Below, one piece after another: positions 46,365 through 56,149 of a stretch of 64,000 bases of DNA. The translations under genes and the position numbers were made by a program. The DNA lies in assembly GCF_003352185.1 (NCBI RefSeq), contig NZ_CP029608.1, positions 1,860,001 through 1,924,000 on the forward strand, written 5' to 3'. Origin of the DNA: Pseudomonas kribbensis (GTDB lineage Bacteria; Pseudomonadota; Gammaproteobacteria; Pseudomonadales; Pseudomonadaceae). How positions within the stretch are numbered: position 1 is the first letter of the stretch; every line of letters begins with the position of its first letter. The notes beneath the pieces were generated by a model. That model searched no databases and was not told the origin of the DNA. It worked only from the letters and a program-made list of their open reading frames with translations.

Positions 46365-47248
46365 TGAGCGTCCTGATCAATAAAGACACCAAAGTAATCT
46401 GCCAGGGCTTCACCGGCGCGCAGGGTACTTTCCACTCCGAACAAGCCATTGCCTACGGCACCAAAATGGTTGGCGGCGTGACTCCAGGCAAAGGTGGCAC
46501 CACTCACCTGAACCTGCCTGTGTTCAACACCGTGAAAGAAGCCGTAGAAGCCACTGGCGCCACCGCCAGCGTGATCTACGTTCCGGCTCCTTTCTGCAAG
46601 GACTCGATCCTGGAAGCGGCATTCGGCGGCATCAAGCTGATCGTCTGCATCACCGAAGGCATTCCTACCCTGGACATGCTGGACGCGAAAGTTAAGTGCG
46701 ACGAGCTGGGTGTTACCCTGATCGGCCCTAACTGCCCAGGCGTGATCACTCCGGGCGAGTGCAAGATCGGCATCATGCCAGGTCACATCCACTTGCCAGG
46801 CAAGGTCGGTATCGTTTCCCGTTCCGGCACCCTGACCTACGAAGCTGTGAAGCAGACCACTGACGCCGGTTTCGGTCAGTCGACTTGCGTCGGCATCGGC
46901 GGTGACCCGATCCCGGGTTCGAACTTCATCGACATCCTGAAGCTGTTCCAGGAAGACCCGAAGACCGAAGCGATCGTAATGATCGGCGAGATCGGCGGTT
47001 CGGCTGAAGAAGAAGCGGCTGCCTACATCAAGGCCAACGTGACCAAGCCGGTTGTTTCCTACATCGCTGGTGTGACTGCTCCTCCGGGCAAGCGCATGGG
47101 CCATGCTGGCGCAATCATCTCCGGCGGCAAAGGCACTGCAGACGAGAAATTCGCTGCTCTGCAAGACGCAGGCGTGAAAACCGTGCGTTCGCTGGCAGAC
47201 ATCGGCAAGGCCCTGGCCGAGCTGACTGGCTGGGAAGTGAAGAAGTAA
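46364..47248 (+). CDS. sucD: Succinyl-CoA synthetase alpha subunit
   Basis: A 294-residue CoA-binding subunit. [20 protein letters not shown] is the CoA site, and the phosphorylated histidine is in [33 protein letters not shown] matches the family. It is the last gene before a strong terminator, closing the TCA operon. Confidence 0.97.
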   Translation: MSVLINKDTKVICQGFTGAQGTFHSEQAIAYGTKMVGGVTPGKGGTTHLNLPVFNTVKEAVEATGATASVIYVPAPFCKDSILEAAFGGIKLIVCITEGIPTLDMLDAKVKCDELGVTLIGPNCPGVITPGECKIGIMPGHIHLPGKVGIVSRSGTLTYEAVKQTTDAGFGQSTCVGIGGDPIPGSNFIDILKLFQEDPKTEAIVMIGEIGGSAEEEAAAYIKANVTKPVVSYIAGVTAPPGKRMGHAGAIISGGKGTADEKFAALQDAGVKTVRSLADIGKALAELTGWEVKK

Positions 47249-47275
47249 GCTTCGGCTGACTTTTCAGCTCCAGCA

Positions 47276-47308
47276 ACAAAGGCCACCTTCGGGTGGCCTT
47301 TGTCGTTT
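47276..47308 (+). terminator. Terminator of the sdh-suc operon
   Basis: ACAAAGGCCACC and GGTGGCCTTTGT pair around TTCG, followed by a T-rich run. Confidence 0.92.
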
Positions 47309-47577
47309 CTGAGGTTCGGTTTGACGATGGCGATTTATAGGCACCTGCCCAATTACATGCAAAAACGCGACACAGACACGTCGCGTATCGGATAGTTCGC
47401 CCTCAAACAGTGCGTTTGTCAGACAAATTCGTTAGGCTAGCAGCCATTTTTGCGTCTGCCGCCCACAAGGCATGCAACGCGCTAAACGGGTCAGTCTTAT
47501 ACGGATTGACAGCATTTCCCTAACCCCACAGGGAAATCCCCCTCTAAATTCCGATTCAGTAGTGTGGTATTTCCTTA
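47309..47577 (+). promoter_or_regulatory. braB leader region with palindromes
   Basis: No gene is seen in these 269 bases. TTTGTC-A-GACAAA (47415-47427) is a perfect palindrome and an operator candidate. ATTTCCCT/AGGGAAAT (47514-47537) can form a hairpin 40 bases before the braB start. No close sigma-70 match was found. Confidence 0.5.
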
Positions 47578-48891
47578 ATGAAAGTTTTGAAAGGTCAGGA
47601 CATCCTGGCACTTGGCTTTATGACATTCGCCCTGTTCGTCGGGGCCGGCAACATCATCTTCCCGCCTATCGTCGGTTTGCAGTCCGGACCCAACGTCTGG
47701 ATGGCGGCGCTGGGCTTCCTGATCACGGCGGTCGGTCTGCCGGTGATCACCGTTGTCGCGCTGGCCAAGGTCGGCGGGGCGATGGATGCGCTGAGCACGC
47801 CAATCGGCAAGATTGCCGGTGGTGTACTGGCAGCCGCGTGCTATCTGGCGGTCGGCCCTTTGTTCGCCACGCCGCGTACCGCGACCGTGTCCTTTGAAGT
47901 GGGTCTGGCGCCGCTGACCGGTGAAAGCCCGCTGGCGCTGTTCCTCTACAGCTCGGTGTATTTCCTGCTGGTGTTCTTCATCTCGCTCTATCCGGGCCGT
48001 CTGCTGGACACCGTAGGGCGTTTCCTCGCGCCGCTGAAGATCATCGCCCTGGCGGTACTCGGCATTGCCGCGTTCGCGCTGCCGGCCGGTGATATCGGCG
48101 TGGCCACTCCGGAATACGTCGCTGCGCCGTTCTCCCAAGGTTTCATCAATGGTTACCTGACCATGGATACCCTGGGCGCCCTGGTGTTCGGCATCGTCAT
48201 CGTCAACGCGATCCGTTCCCGTGGCGTCGAGTCGCCTGCGCTGATCACCCGTTACGCGATCATCGCTGGTCTGATCGCCGGCGTCGGTCTGGCGCTGGTG
48301 TATGTCAGCCTGTTCCGTCTGGGCTCCGGCAGCCATGAGGTGGCCGCGGGGGCAACCAACGGCGCGGCGGTGCTGCATGCTTATGTGCAACATACCTTCG
48401 GTTCGCTGGGCAGCGGTTTCCTTGCGGTGCTGATTTCTCTGGCCTGCCTGGTGACGGCGGTCGGCCTGACCTGTGCCTGCGCCGAATACTTCAGCCGCAT
48501 CGTGCCGCTGTCCTACAAGACGCTGGTCATCATCCTCGCGGCGTTTTCGCTGCTGGTGTCCAACCTGGGTCTGACCAAGCTGATCGCATTCTCGATCCCG
48601 GTGCTGACCGCGATCTACCCGCCGTGCATCGTGCTGGTGGCCCTGAGCTTCTGTGCCGCGTTCTGGCATGAGCAGAGCCGCATCATGGGCCCGGTGATGC
48701 TGGTGTCGTTCGTGTTCGGCACGATTGACGCCCTGAAAGGCGCCGGTCTGGCCGACTGGATGCCATCGCAACTGTCCCACCTGCCGCTGAGCGAGCAGGG
48801 CCTGGCGTGGCTGGTGCCATGCGTGATGACTCTGGTGGTCGCGGTGGTTTGTGACCGCCTGCTGGGCAAGCGCGCCGAAGCCCTGGCCTAA
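47578..48891 (+). CDS. braB: Branched-chain amino acid:cation symporter (BrnQ/BraB family)
   Basis: A 437-residue carrier with about twelve membrane helices, of the LIV-II family. [40 protein letters not shown] and [20 protein letters not shown] are family signatures. It imports leucine, isoleucine and valine coupled to Na+ or H+. The symbol braB follows the P. aeruginosa gene in the same place after sucCD; brnQ is equivalent. It ends at a clear terminator. Confidence 0.93.
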   Translation: MKVLKGQDILALGFMTFALFVGAGNIIFPPIVGLQSGPNVWMAALGFLITAVGLPVITVVALAKVGGAMDALSTPIGKIAGGVLAAACYLAVGPLFATPRTATVSFEVGLAPLTGESPLALFLYSSVYFLLVFFISLYPGRLLDTVGRFLAPLKIIALAVLGIAAFALPAGDIGVATPEYVAAPFSQGFINGYLTMDTLGALVFGIVIVNAIRSRGVESPALITRYAIIAGLIAGVGLALVYVSLFRLGSGSHEVAAGATNGAAVLHAYVQHTFGSLGSGFLAVLISLACLVTAVGLTCACAEYFSRIVPLSYKTLVIILAAFSLLVSNLGLTKLIAFSIPVLTAIYPPCIVLVALSFCAAFWHEQSRIMGPVMLVSFVFGTIDALKGAGLADWMPSQLSHLPLSEQGLAWLVPCVMTLVVAVVCDRLLGKRAEALA

Positions 48892-48932
48892 GATTGCCGG
48901 CCCGTCACAAGCGGGCTTGAGCGATTAAACAG

Positions 48933-48967
48933 AAATGCCCCGTATCAATCGATACGGGGCATTTTTT
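48933..48967 (+). terminator. Terminator of braB
   Basis: AAATGCCCCGTATC and GATACGGGGCATTT pair around AATC, with a T-run after. Confidence 0.95.
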
Positions 48968-49041
48968 ATGGGCGTCAGGCAGTGTCTTTTCCTTTCGGCT
49001 AACGTCGAAGGGGAGCCGAAATCTTCCACACAGGAATTTGC

Positions 49042-49779
49042 ATGTCGTTCATCCAAGCCAACCTGATCCACTTGCTTGCCGCGTTCTGGTTCGTCATCTG
49101 CTGGGGCGGTTACACCCGTTATGCCACCTGGAAGGCACGTGACACCGCGTGCCTGGCCAGCGTGTTGCACCTGTACCGCGAAGACTGGATGCGCCGCATG
49201 CTGCTGCGCGACAACCGCATTGCCGATGCCAGCGTGATCGGCAACCTCGAGCGCAACGCCTCGTTCTTCGCTTCCAGCACACTGATCATCCTGGCCGGCA
49301 TCCTGACTGTGCTCGGTGCTTCGGAGCGTGCGGTATCGTTGCTGGCGGACATCCCGATGGTGCAGCAGGCCTCCCAGGGCATGTCGGAGATCAAGTTGCT
49401 GTGCCTGGCGCTAGTGTTTGTCTATGCGTTCTTCACGTTCAGCTGGTGCATGCGTCAGTACAACTTTGCGGCCGTTCTGGTGGGCTCGGCGCCGATGATC
49501 GGTGAGCGTCAGGTGTCCGAGCAGGAGCGCAAGGCGTTCGCGTCCCGGGCGGCGCGGGTGATTTCGATGGCGGCGAACCAGTTCAACTTCGGTCTGCGCT
49601 CCTATTACTTCGGCATGAGCATGCTGGCGTGGTTCGTCAGCCCGTGGTTGTTCATGCTGATGAGCGCCGGTGTGGTACTGGTGTTGTACCGCCGCGAGTT
49701 TCATTCCGACGTGCTCGATGTAATGGTCTATACCCCTACAGAGGTGCCGTTGCCCGAAACGATCAAAGAGGCTGCTTGA
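49042..49779 (+). CDS. DUF599 family membrane protein
   Basis: A 245-residue protein with four membrane helices (about 8-24, 75-95, 118-140 and 195-220). RNASFFASSTLIILAGILTV and SRAARVISMAANQFNFGLRS match DUF599, whose role is unknown. The stop (TGA) overlaps the start of the MAPEG gene, so the two are coupled. A short ATG start follows AGGAATTTGC. Confidence 0.88.
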   Translation: MSFIQANLIHLLAAFWFVICWGGYTRYATWKARDTACLASVLHLYREDWMRRMLLRDNRIADASVIGNLERNASFFASSTLIILAGILTVLGASERAVSLLADIPMVQQASQGMSEIKLLCLALVFVYAFFTFSWCMRQYNFAAVLVGSAPMIGERQVSEQERKAFASRAARVISMAANQFNFGLRSYYFGMSMLAWFVSPWLFMLMSAGVVLVLYRREFHSDVLDVMVYTPTEVPLPETIKEAA

Positions 49780-50180
49780 TGAGTATTCCGTTCTGGTGTG
49801 TGTTTATCAGTGCATTGTTGATTTACGTGGCGCGCATGCCCGTGGGCAAAGCCATGAAAGAGCAGGGCGGTTACAACAATCACCTGCCGCGTCAGCAACA
49901 GGCGCAACTCACCGGCTACGGCGCCCGGGCACTGGCGGCACATCAGAACAGCATCGAAGCGTTCATCCTGTTTGCCGTGGGTGTGCTGATGGCGCATACC
50001 ACGCAAACGGCGGGATGGTTGATCGATACATTGGCGATCATCTTTGTGATCGCACGGATTCTCTACTTGTGGTTTTACCTGGCCGATATTCCCAAGCTGC
50101 GCAGTCTGGTGTGGCTGATCGGCTTAGTGTGTTCATTGTTGCTGATGATTAGTCCGACTTTTAAAACCGCATTGCTCTAA
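49779..50180 (+). CDS. MAPEG-family membrane protein
   Basis: A 133-residue protein with four helices of the MAPEG fold (membrane-associated proteins in eicosanoid and glutathione metabolism). The signature GARALAAHQNSIEAFILFAV and the following ARILYLWFYLADIPKLRSLV fit. Bacterial members may be glutathione transferases, but activity is unproven. ATG 49779 overlaps the DUF599 stop. Confidence 0.88.
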   Translation: MSIPFWCVFISALLIYVARMPVGKAMKEQGGYNNHLPRQQQAQLTGYGARALAAHQNSIEAFILFAVGVLMAHTTQTAGWLIDTLAIIFVIARILYLWFYLADIPKLRSLVWLIGLVCSLLLMISPTFKTALL

Positions 50181-50208
50181 CAAGGCATTACCAAAAAATG
50201 ACAGGCAA

Positions 50209-50240
50209 AAGAAAACCCGCACTTGGCGGGTTTTCTTTTT
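50209..50240. terminator. Bidirectional terminator between MAPEG and lipoprotein genes
   Basis: GAAAACCCGC and GCGGGTTTTC pair around a 5-base loop, with A and T runs on both sides. Confidence 0.92.
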
Positions 50241-50257
50241 TGCCATCGAGAAGCGGT

Positions 50258-50494
50258 TTATTGCTTCTTGGCAGCTTCTTCTTGCGCTGCAGCGTTCGAT
50301 TCGGCCTGATCTTTGGCGGCTTCGGCGTTTTCTTTCGCCGCGTCGTTCACTTTATCCTGAGCTTCATTCATTTTCTGCTGAGCTTGTTCAGCATGTTGGT
50401 TGGCATCTTGAGCTTTGTCCTCGGATTTTTTATCGCAGGCAGCGAGACCGAGGGAAGCGGTCAACATCAAGGCAATAGCTAAAGTCTTACGCAT
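50258..50494 (-). CDS. Small Ala/Lys/Glu-rich outer-membrane-type lipoprotein
   Basis: A 78-residue protein with a lipobox (LGLAAC, lipidated Cys20). The mature part is a continuous helix-forming, highly charged Ala/Gln/Asp/Glu/Lys sequence, DKKSEDKAQDANQHAEQAQQ onward, with a heptad-like spacing suggesting a coiled coil. No catalytic motif exists. Similar proteins in Pseudomonas are stress-linked or structural. Start set at the ATG complementary to 50492-50494, after GGAGAAACACCCC; an extended frame to 50563 lacks a signal. Confidence 0.8.
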   Translation of the reverse strand: MRKTLAIALMLTASLGLAACDKKSEDKAQDANQHAEQAQQKMNEAQDKVNDAAKENAEAAKDQAESNAAAQEEAAKKQ

Positions 50495-50652
50495 GGGGTG
50501 TTTCTCCTTATGGAAAATAACTACTGGCCTTAAGAGCGCAGCCCCGAGGGTTAAGTTCCTCATTTCTCACAGATATATAAGTTTGTTTTGCAATGGAACT
50601 TTTGCTGTTCTTTCCACTACCGGGAACAGTGACTAACAAGAGTAATTGTCAA

Positions 50653-51129
50653 ATGGCCGAAAACCCTGTTTTTGAGCGTGCGACTCGCTTTCTCTCGGCC
50701 CTGCGCCACTGCCAGGTGCTGGGTTTGAAAGTGCACAGCGCCAGCAGCGAAGGCCTGACGGTGGTCTTGCCGTACAGCGCACAAATCGTTGGCAACCCGC
50801 TGACCGGCGTGGTCCACGGCGGGGCGATCACGTCGCTGATGGACACCGCGTGCGGCATGGCCACCTTGTGCGTGCTGCCGGAATTCGAAGTCTGCCCGAC
50901 CCTGGATTTACGCATCGACTATATGCACGCCGCCGAACCGCACAAAGACGTCTACGGTTTCGCCCAGTGCTACCGGGTCACCACCGACGTGATCTTCGCC
51001 CGGGGCTTCGCCTATCAGGACGATCCCGAGCAGCCGATTGCCCACGTCGTCGGCACCTTCATGCGCATGGGCAAGGGGCTCAAAGGTACCAAGGGCTTTG
51101 GTGGTGCGATCAAGGGAGAAAACCCATGA
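50653..51129 (+). CDS. PaaI-type hotdog thioesterase (first of a pair)
   Basis: A 158-residue hotdog-fold protein. GNPLTGVVHGGAITSLMDTA carries the HGG motif and the catalytic acidic residue region, as in PaaI/YbgC-like acyl-CoA thioesterases. The substrate is not predictable. Start set at ATG 50653 (MAENPVFERATRF). It overlaps the second thioesterase by 4 bases (ATGA), and both may form a heteromer, by inference. Confidence 0.88.
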   Translation: MAENPVFERATRFLSALRHCQVLGLKVHSASSEGLTVVLPYSAQIVGNPLTGVVHGGAITSLMDTACGMATLCVLPEFEVCPTLDLRIDYMHAAEPHKDVYGFAQCYRVTTDVIFARGFAYQDDPEQPIAHVVGTFMRMGKGLKGTKGFGGAIKGENP

Positions 51130-51578
51130 GCGATGATTTCAAGCAGCAACTGCAAGAAGCCCACGAGAAGGGTGACTATGCGCCGCTGCTGGCGTTGATC
51201 CCCTATGCCGGACTGATCGGCGTCGAGTGCGCTCGGGTCGGTGATGACCTGCTGTTCAAGCTGCCGGCAAACAAGGACAACATTGGTAACCCTTTATTGC
51301 CGGCGATCCACGGCGGGGTGATCGCCGGGTTCATGGAGCTGTCTGCCGCTCTGCATCTGCTGATTTTCACCGGTGCGCCCGGTGTGCCGAAAATCATCGA
51401 CTTTTCCCTCGATTACCTGCGGGCCGGGCAGTTCCGCGATACCTGGGCCCGGTGTCAGGTCTGCCGTCAGGGACGGCGGGTGGCCAACGTCGCGGTCACG
51501 GCCTGGCAAAGCACCGAAAGTGAACCAATTGCCACCGCCCGCGCCCACTTCAAAATCGACGAGCCCTTGAAATCCTGA
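51126..51578 (+). CDS. PaaI-type hotdog thioesterase (second of a pair)
   Basis: A 150-residue hotdog protein, related to its neighbour. GNPLLPAIHGGVIAGFMELS contains the HGG motif, and Glu replaces the Asp found in the first copy. It starts in the stop of the preceding gene. The two genes were likely duplicated and have diverged in the substrate helix. htpG begins 81 bases downstream. Confidence 0.85.
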   Translation: MSDDFKQQLQEAHEKGDYAPLLALIPYAGLIGVECARVGDDLLFKLPANKDNIGNPLLPAIHGGVIAGFMELSAALHLLIFTGAPGVPKIIDFSLDYLRAGQFRDTWARCQVCRQGRRVANVAVTAWQSTESEPIATARAHFKIDEPLKS

Positions 51579-51659
51579 ACACCGCCCCCAACTCAGTGAA
51601 CAACCCGCCGCAGACCACCTGGGTCGCGGCCAATGCCATCTGATTGGAGTTTGATGACC

Positions 51660-53564
51660 ATGAGTGTGGAAACTCAAAAGGAAACCCTGGGCTTCCAGAC
51701 CGAGGTGAAGCAACTGCTGCACCTCATGATCCATTCGCTGTATTCCAACAAGGAAATCTTCCTTCGCGAATTGATCTCGAACGCCTCCGACGCCGTCGAC
51801 AAATTGCGCTTCGAAGCCCTGGCCAAGCCTGAGTTGCTCGAAGGTGGCGCTGAACTGAAAATCCGTGTGAGCTTCGACAAGGACGCCAAGACCGTCACCC
51901 TCGAAGACAACGGCATCGGCATGAACCGCGACGATGTGATCACCCACCTGGGGACCATCGCCAAATCCGGCACCGCCGACTTCATGAAAAACCTGTCGGG
52001 CGACCAGAAGAAGGATTCGCACCTGATCGGTCAGTTCGGCGTGGGTTTCTATTCCGCTTTCATCGTTGCCGACCAGGTTGACGTATACAGCCGTCGCGCC
52101 GGCTCCGCTGCCAGCGAGGGTGTGCACTGGTCGTCGAAAGGCGAAGGCGAGTTCGAAGTCGCCACCATCGACAAACCAGAGCGCGGCACCCGTATCGTCC
52201 TGCACCTGAAATCCGGTGAAGACGAGTTCGCCGACGGCTGGCGTCTGCGCAACATCATCAAGAAGTACTCCGACCACATCGCGCTGCCGATCGAGCTGCC
52301 GAAAGAAGTGGCCGCTGCCGAAGGCGAAGAGAAGCCGGAAGTTGAGTGGGAAACCGTCAACCGCGCCAGCGCCCTGTGGACCCGTCCTCGCACCGAAGTG
52401 AAGGATGAGGAATACCAGGAGTTCTACAAACACATCGCCCACGACTTCGAAAATCCGCTGTCGTGGAGCCACAACAAGGTCGAAGGCAAGCTCGAGTACA
52501 GCTCGCTGCTGTACGTACCGGCCCGTGCACCGTTCGATCTGTACCAGCGTGAAGCGCCGAAAGGCCTGAAGCTGTACGTGCAGCGCGTGTTCGTGATGGA
52601 TCAGGCCGAATCGTTCCTGCCGCTGTACCTGCGCTTCATCAAGGGCGTGGTCGACTCCAACGACCTGTCGCTGAACGTGTCGCGGGAAATCCTGCAGAAA
52701 GACCCGATCATCGACTCGATGAAGTCGGCGCTGACCAAGCGTGTGCTGGACATGCTGGAAAAGCTGGCGAAGAACGAGCCTGAGCAATACAAGGGCTTCT
52801 GGAAAAACTTCGGTCAGGTCATGAAAGAAGGCCCGGCAGAAGATTTCGCCAACAAGGAAAAAATTGCCGGTCTGCTGCGTTTCGCATCGACCACCGAAGG
52901 CGACGGCGAGCAGATCGTCGGTCTGGCCGACTACCTGGCCCGCGCCAAGGAAGGTCAGGACAAGATCTACTACCTCACCGGCGAAACCTACGCGCAGGTC
53001 AAGAACAGCCCGCACCTGGAAGTCTTCCGCAAGAAAGGCATCGAAGTGCTGCTGCTGACCGACCGCATCGACGAGTGGCTGATGAGCTACCTGAGCGAAT
53101 TCGACGGCAAGAGCTTTGTCGACGTCGCGCGCGGTGACCTGGACCTGGGCAACCTGGACTCGGAAGAGGACAAGAAGGCCGCAGAAGAAGTCGCCAAGTC
53201 GAAGGAAGGTCTGGTCGAGCGTCTGAAAACCGCGCTGGGCGAGTCCGTTGCCGAAGTCCGCGTTTCCCATCGCCTGACCGATTCGCCGGCCATCCTGGCC
53301 ATCGGCGAGCAGGACCTGGGTCTGCAAATGCGTCAGATCCTCGAGGCCAGCGGGCAGAAGGTGCCGGATTCGAAGCCGATCTTCGAATTCAACCCGAGCC
53401 ACCCACTGATCGCGAAGCTCGACAACGAGACCAGCGAAGAGCGTTTTGGCGACCTGTCGCACATCCTCTTCGACCAGGCCGCCCTGGCGGCTGGCGACAG
53501 CTTGAAGGACCCGGCCGCTTACGTAAGCCGTCTGAACAAGCTGCTGGTTGAGCTGTCCGCTTGA
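51660..53564 (+). CDS. htpG: Hsp90 chaperone HtpG
   Basis: A 634-residue ATP-dependent chaperone. [40 protein letters not shown] and [20 protein letters not shown] are the GHKL ATP-binding motifs; [15 protein letters not shown] closes the lid; [19 protein letters not shown] carries the middle-domain arginine. The family length matches start ATG 51660 ([12 protein letters not shown]); ATG 51654 is 6 bases earlier and closer to the GGAG ribosome site at 51645-51648, so the start may be two residues longer. Confidence 0.97.
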   Translation: MSVETQKETLGFQTEVKQLLHLMIHSLYSNKEIFLRELISNASDAVDKLRFEALAKPELLEGGAELKIRVSFDKDAKTVTLEDNGIGMNRDDVITHLGTIAKSGTADFMKNLSGDQKKDSHLIGQFGVGFYSAFIVADQVDVYSRRAGSAASEGVHWSSKGEGEFEVATIDKPERGTRIVLHLKSGEDEFADGWRLRNIIKKYSDHIALPIELPKEVAAAEGEEKPEVEWETVNRASALWTRPRTEVKDEEYQEFYKHIAHDFENPLSWSHNKVEGKLEYSSLLYVPARAPFDLYQREAPKGLKLYVQRVFVMDQAESFLPLYLRFIKGVVDSNDLSLNVSREILQKDPIIDSMKSALTKRVLDMLEKLAKNEPEQYKGFWKNFGQVMKEGPAEDFANKEKIAGLLRFASTTEGDGEQIVGLADYLARAKEGQDKIYYLTGETYAQVKNSPHLEVFRKKGIEVLLLTDRIDEWLMSYLSEFDGKSFVDVARGDLDLGNLDSEEDKKAAEEVAKSKEGLVERLKTALGESVAEVRVSHRLTDSPAILAIGEQDLGLQMRQILEASGQKVPDSKPIFEFNPSHPLIAKLDNETSEERFGDLSHILFDQAALAAGDSLKDPAAYVSRLNKLLVELSA

Positions 53565-53575
53565 TCAAGCTGTAG

Positions 53576-53602
53576 AAAAACCCGCTTCGGCGGGTTTTTT
53601 CA
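53576..53602 (+). terminator. Terminator of htpG
   Basis: AAAAACCCGC and GCGGGTTTTT pair around TTCG. Confidence 0.93.
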
Positions 53603-53632
53603 TTCTGGTATTCAACCCATCAGGAGTCAGAA

Positions 53633-54361
53633 ATGAGCCAAGTCACTGTACGTTCCGTGGTCTATCAGATCGATGGCCAGCCTTATGAAGGCCGATTGGC
53701 GTTCGACGCCGAGCACAAAGGCGCGCTTCCGGGCCTGTTGATGGCACCGAACTGGATGGGCGTCAGCGCTGGCGCGGAAGAGATCGCCAAGTCCGTGGCG
53801 GCCAAGGGTTATGTGGTGCTGATCGCCGACGTGTACGGGCAAGCCGTGCGTCCGCAGAATGGCGACCAGGCGGGTGCGGCGATGATGCCGCTGAAAAATG
53901 ACCGTGCACTGCTGCGCAAGCGTATGCAGGCCGCCTTCGAACAGTTGCAGAAGCAGGGCGAAGCCGCAGTCGATACCTCGAAACTGGCGGTGTTCGGTTT
54001 CTGCTTCGGCGGTTGCTGTGCGCTGGATCTGGCCCGTACCGGTGCAGCGGTCAAGGCTGCCGTGTCGTTCCACGGCACGCTGGATTCGCCGAACCCGGCG
54101 GACGCGAAGAACATCAAGGGCTCGGTGCTGGTGCTGCACGGTGCTTCCGACCCGCTGGTGCCGAAAGAGCAATTGCCGGCATTTGAAGACGAAATGAACG
54201 CGGCTGGCGTGGACTGGCAGTTGCTGAGCTACGGCGGCGCGGTGCACTCGTTCACCGACCCGCACGCCAATGTGCCGGGCAAGATGATGTACGACGCGAA
54301 GACCGCTGCGCGGGCGTTCAAGTCGATGCATGACTTGCTGGAAGAAGTGTTCAAGGGCTGA
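53633..54361 (+). CDS. Dienelactone hydrolase family protein
   Basis: A 242-residue alpha/beta hydrolase. The nucleophile is Cys124 in FGFCFGGCCALDLA, with the acid in HGASDPLVP (Asp173) and the base His205 in VHSFTDPHANVPG. Dienelactone hydrolases use this Cys-Asp-His triad on lactones of aromatic catabolism, but this location, next to htpG, gives no pathway link. In P. aeruginosa a similar gene also follows htpG, by memory. Confidence 0.9.
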   Translation: MSQVTVRSVVYQIDGQPYEGRLAFDAEHKGALPGLLMAPNWMGVSAGAEEIAKSVAAKGYVVLIADVYGQAVRPQNGDQAGAAMMPLKNDRALLRKRMQAAFEQLQKQGEAAVDTSKLAVFGFCFGGCCALDLARTGAAVKAAVSFHGTLDSPNPADAKNIKGSVLVLHGASDPLVPKEQLPAFEDEMNAAGVDWQLLSYGGAVHSFTDPHANVPGKMMYDAKTAARAFKSMHDLLEEVFKG

Positions 54362-54373
54362 TTCGGTTGAATG

Positions 54374-54405
54374 CACTCCCACGCCTGGCGTGGGAGTGTT
54401 CGTTT
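54374..54405 (+). terminator. Terminator-like palindrome after the dienelactone hydrolase gene
   Basis: CACTCCCACGCC and GGCGTGGGAGTG are exact complements around one T, followed by TTCGTTT. It lies between convergent genes. Confidence 0.8.
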
Positions 54406-55294
54406 ACAGCGGTGTTGGCTCGCTTCGGGATTTCGGCAATTCAATCCGCTCGACTTCCCCCGGCACCGTCGGCCAATCCCCGGCCGCCCACTTGCGCCGG
54501 GCCTCGTCGATAGCCGCAGGATCGCTCGCGACGAAATTCCAGTTGATCCGCCGTGGCCCATCCAGTGGCGCGCCACCAAACAGCACGGCATGACTGTCGC
54601 TCTCGGCGAACAGGCTCATCTCTTCCCCGGCCGGTAACACCACCAGATCGTGGGGCTCCACGGTTTCTCCGTTCAATTGCACATCACCACTCAACACATA
54701 CAGCGCCCGCTCTTCATGTTCGGTGGGGATCAGCAGGGTGGTTGCAGTCTGCATTTTCAGTTCGGCATACAACGTCGGAGAAAGTACCGGCACCGGCGAT
54801 TCCAGGCAAAAGCCTGACCCGGCAATCATGCGGATCTGCACGCCGAGGTTATCGCTGACCGGCAGTGTCGACGCCGGGTGATGGCTGTAATGCCCGGGAC
54901 CCTGTTCGTGATCCTTGGGCGAGGCGAGCCAGATCTGCAGCCCATGCATCTTGAAGCTTTGTTCCCACAGCGGTTCGGGGGTGCGCTCGACGTGAGCGAT
55001 TGCCGTGCCCGCGGTCATCCAGCTGACATCGCCGGCATTGACCACCTGATCCGAGCCCAGGCTGTCCTTGTGCTGGATTTGCCCCTCGAACAGATAGGTC
55101 AAAGTCGACAGGCCGATGTGCGGATGCTGTCGGATGTTCATCCCTTTGCCTGCGGGATAAAGCGTTTCAAGCATGTGATCGAAAAACACGAAAGGCCCGA
55201 CGCTGCGGCATTTGGCTGAAGGCAGCGGGCGCAGGATCGGCTGGCCTTCGACATCTTCGGCGCGCGGGCGGATGATCAGGGGTTGGGTGTCCAT
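54404..55294 (-). CDS. Pirin-family cupin protein
   Basis: A 296-residue bicupin of the pirin family. Metal ligands appear as His57, His59, His101 and Glu103 (MNIRQHPHIGLSTLTYLF and AGTAIAHVERTPEP). Pirins may be quercetinase-like dioxygenases or redox-sensing partners. GPFVFFDHM near the start is typical. The start was set at MDTQPLIIRP (ATG complementary to 55292-55294). Confidence 0.93.
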   Translation of the reverse strand: MDTQPLIIRPRAEDVEGQPILRPLPSAKCRSVGPFVFFDHMLETLYPAGKGMNIRQHPHIGLSTLTYLFEGQIQHKDSLGSDQVVNAGDVSWMTAGTAIAHVERTPEPLWEQSFKMHGLQIWLASPKDHEQGPGHYSHHPASTLPVSDNLGVQIRMIAGSGFCLESPVPVLSPTLYAELKMQTATTLLIPTEHEERALYVLSGDVQLNGETVEPHDLVVLPAGEEMSLFAESDSHAVLFGGAPLDGPRRINWNFVASDPAAIDEARRKWAAGDWPTVPGEVERIELPKSRSEPTPL

Positions 55295-55355
55295 GGTGCG
55301 TTCCAGGCTGGGCGGGTGATGCACGGAGCATAACCCGCCGTTGTCATCATGGTGA

Positions 55356-55772
55356 TTACTGGCTGTCGAAGCCTTGTGGGGCGTGGGTTTCGATGGTGAC
55401 TTCGCTGGTGGTCATCAGTTTGTGAATCGGGCAGCGATCGGCGACGCGCAGCAGTTCTTCACGCTGGGCATCGGTGAGCACGCCTTTGAGCGTCAGGGTG
55501 ACGTGCAGCGCGTATTTGCCTTTCTGTTCCTGGCTGTTGTCGCGCTTGACTTCGACACCGACGCCAGTGAGCGGGATGTCTTTTTTCTTTGCATACAGCT
55601 TCAGGGTCAGGGCCTTGCAGGCGCCGAGGGCGGCGTCGAAATAATCGTGGGGTTCAGGCGCGGAGCCTTCGCCGCCAGCCGTGGTCGGGACATCGGTAAA
55701 CAGTTCGTGCTCATCGATCTGTACGGTGTGACGGAAACCTTCGGCGGACACGGTATTGACGGTAACGGTCAT
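55356..55772 (-). CDS. OsmC-family peroxiredoxin-like protein
   Basis: A 138-residue OsmC/Ohr superfamily protein. The redox cysteines are Cys52 in LGACKALTLKLYA and Cys114 in ADRCPIHKLM. HELFTDVPTTAGGEGSAPEP is the N-terminal strand pattern of the YhfA-like branch. It may reduce organic hydroperoxides using thiols. Start set at MTVTVNTVSAEGFRH, after GAGGTTCAC. Confidence 0.9.
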   Translation of the reverse strand: MTVTVNTVSAEGFRHTVQIDEHELFTDVPTTAGGEGSAPEPHDYFDAALGACKALTLKLYAKKKDIPLTGVGVEVKRDNSQEQKGKYALHVTLTLKGVLTDAQREELLRVADRCPIHKLMTTSEVTIETHAPQGFDSQ

Positions 55773-56149
55773 GTGAACCTCGCAAGCAGTAGGAAAAGTC
55801 ATTCGATCAAGTAAGACCTTGCAGGTATAGAGCATTCCCGCAGGGGCGCGTTCCACTTTCTTGCCGGCGTGCGGCAGGTCGTCAGGTTATGCCAGTGAGT
55901 CGAGGAATACTTGTGCCGGTGTTTCGTTTGCTGAACTGCTTCAAGGTTTTCAGGTAACTTGCCGTTGATCATGCGGCGAACAGCGCTCAAGTCCGGCAAA
56001 ACCGTCGCTGAATCGTTAATGCCGAGGGTTCGAAGTATTAAGGCCTTTTGATATCACCTTTTGGTCTTACGCAAATTTTCGCCGGGCCGATACCTTCTAA
56101 AGCAGCCAGCTGCAGGGTTGATGCAGCGCTTTTGGAAGGAACCAGAGCA

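Noticed and set aside
56067..56093. FliA-type promoter before the chemoreceptor gene (GCCGATAC)
   Set aside because: The -35 partner at the required distance does not match; kept only as a weak remark.
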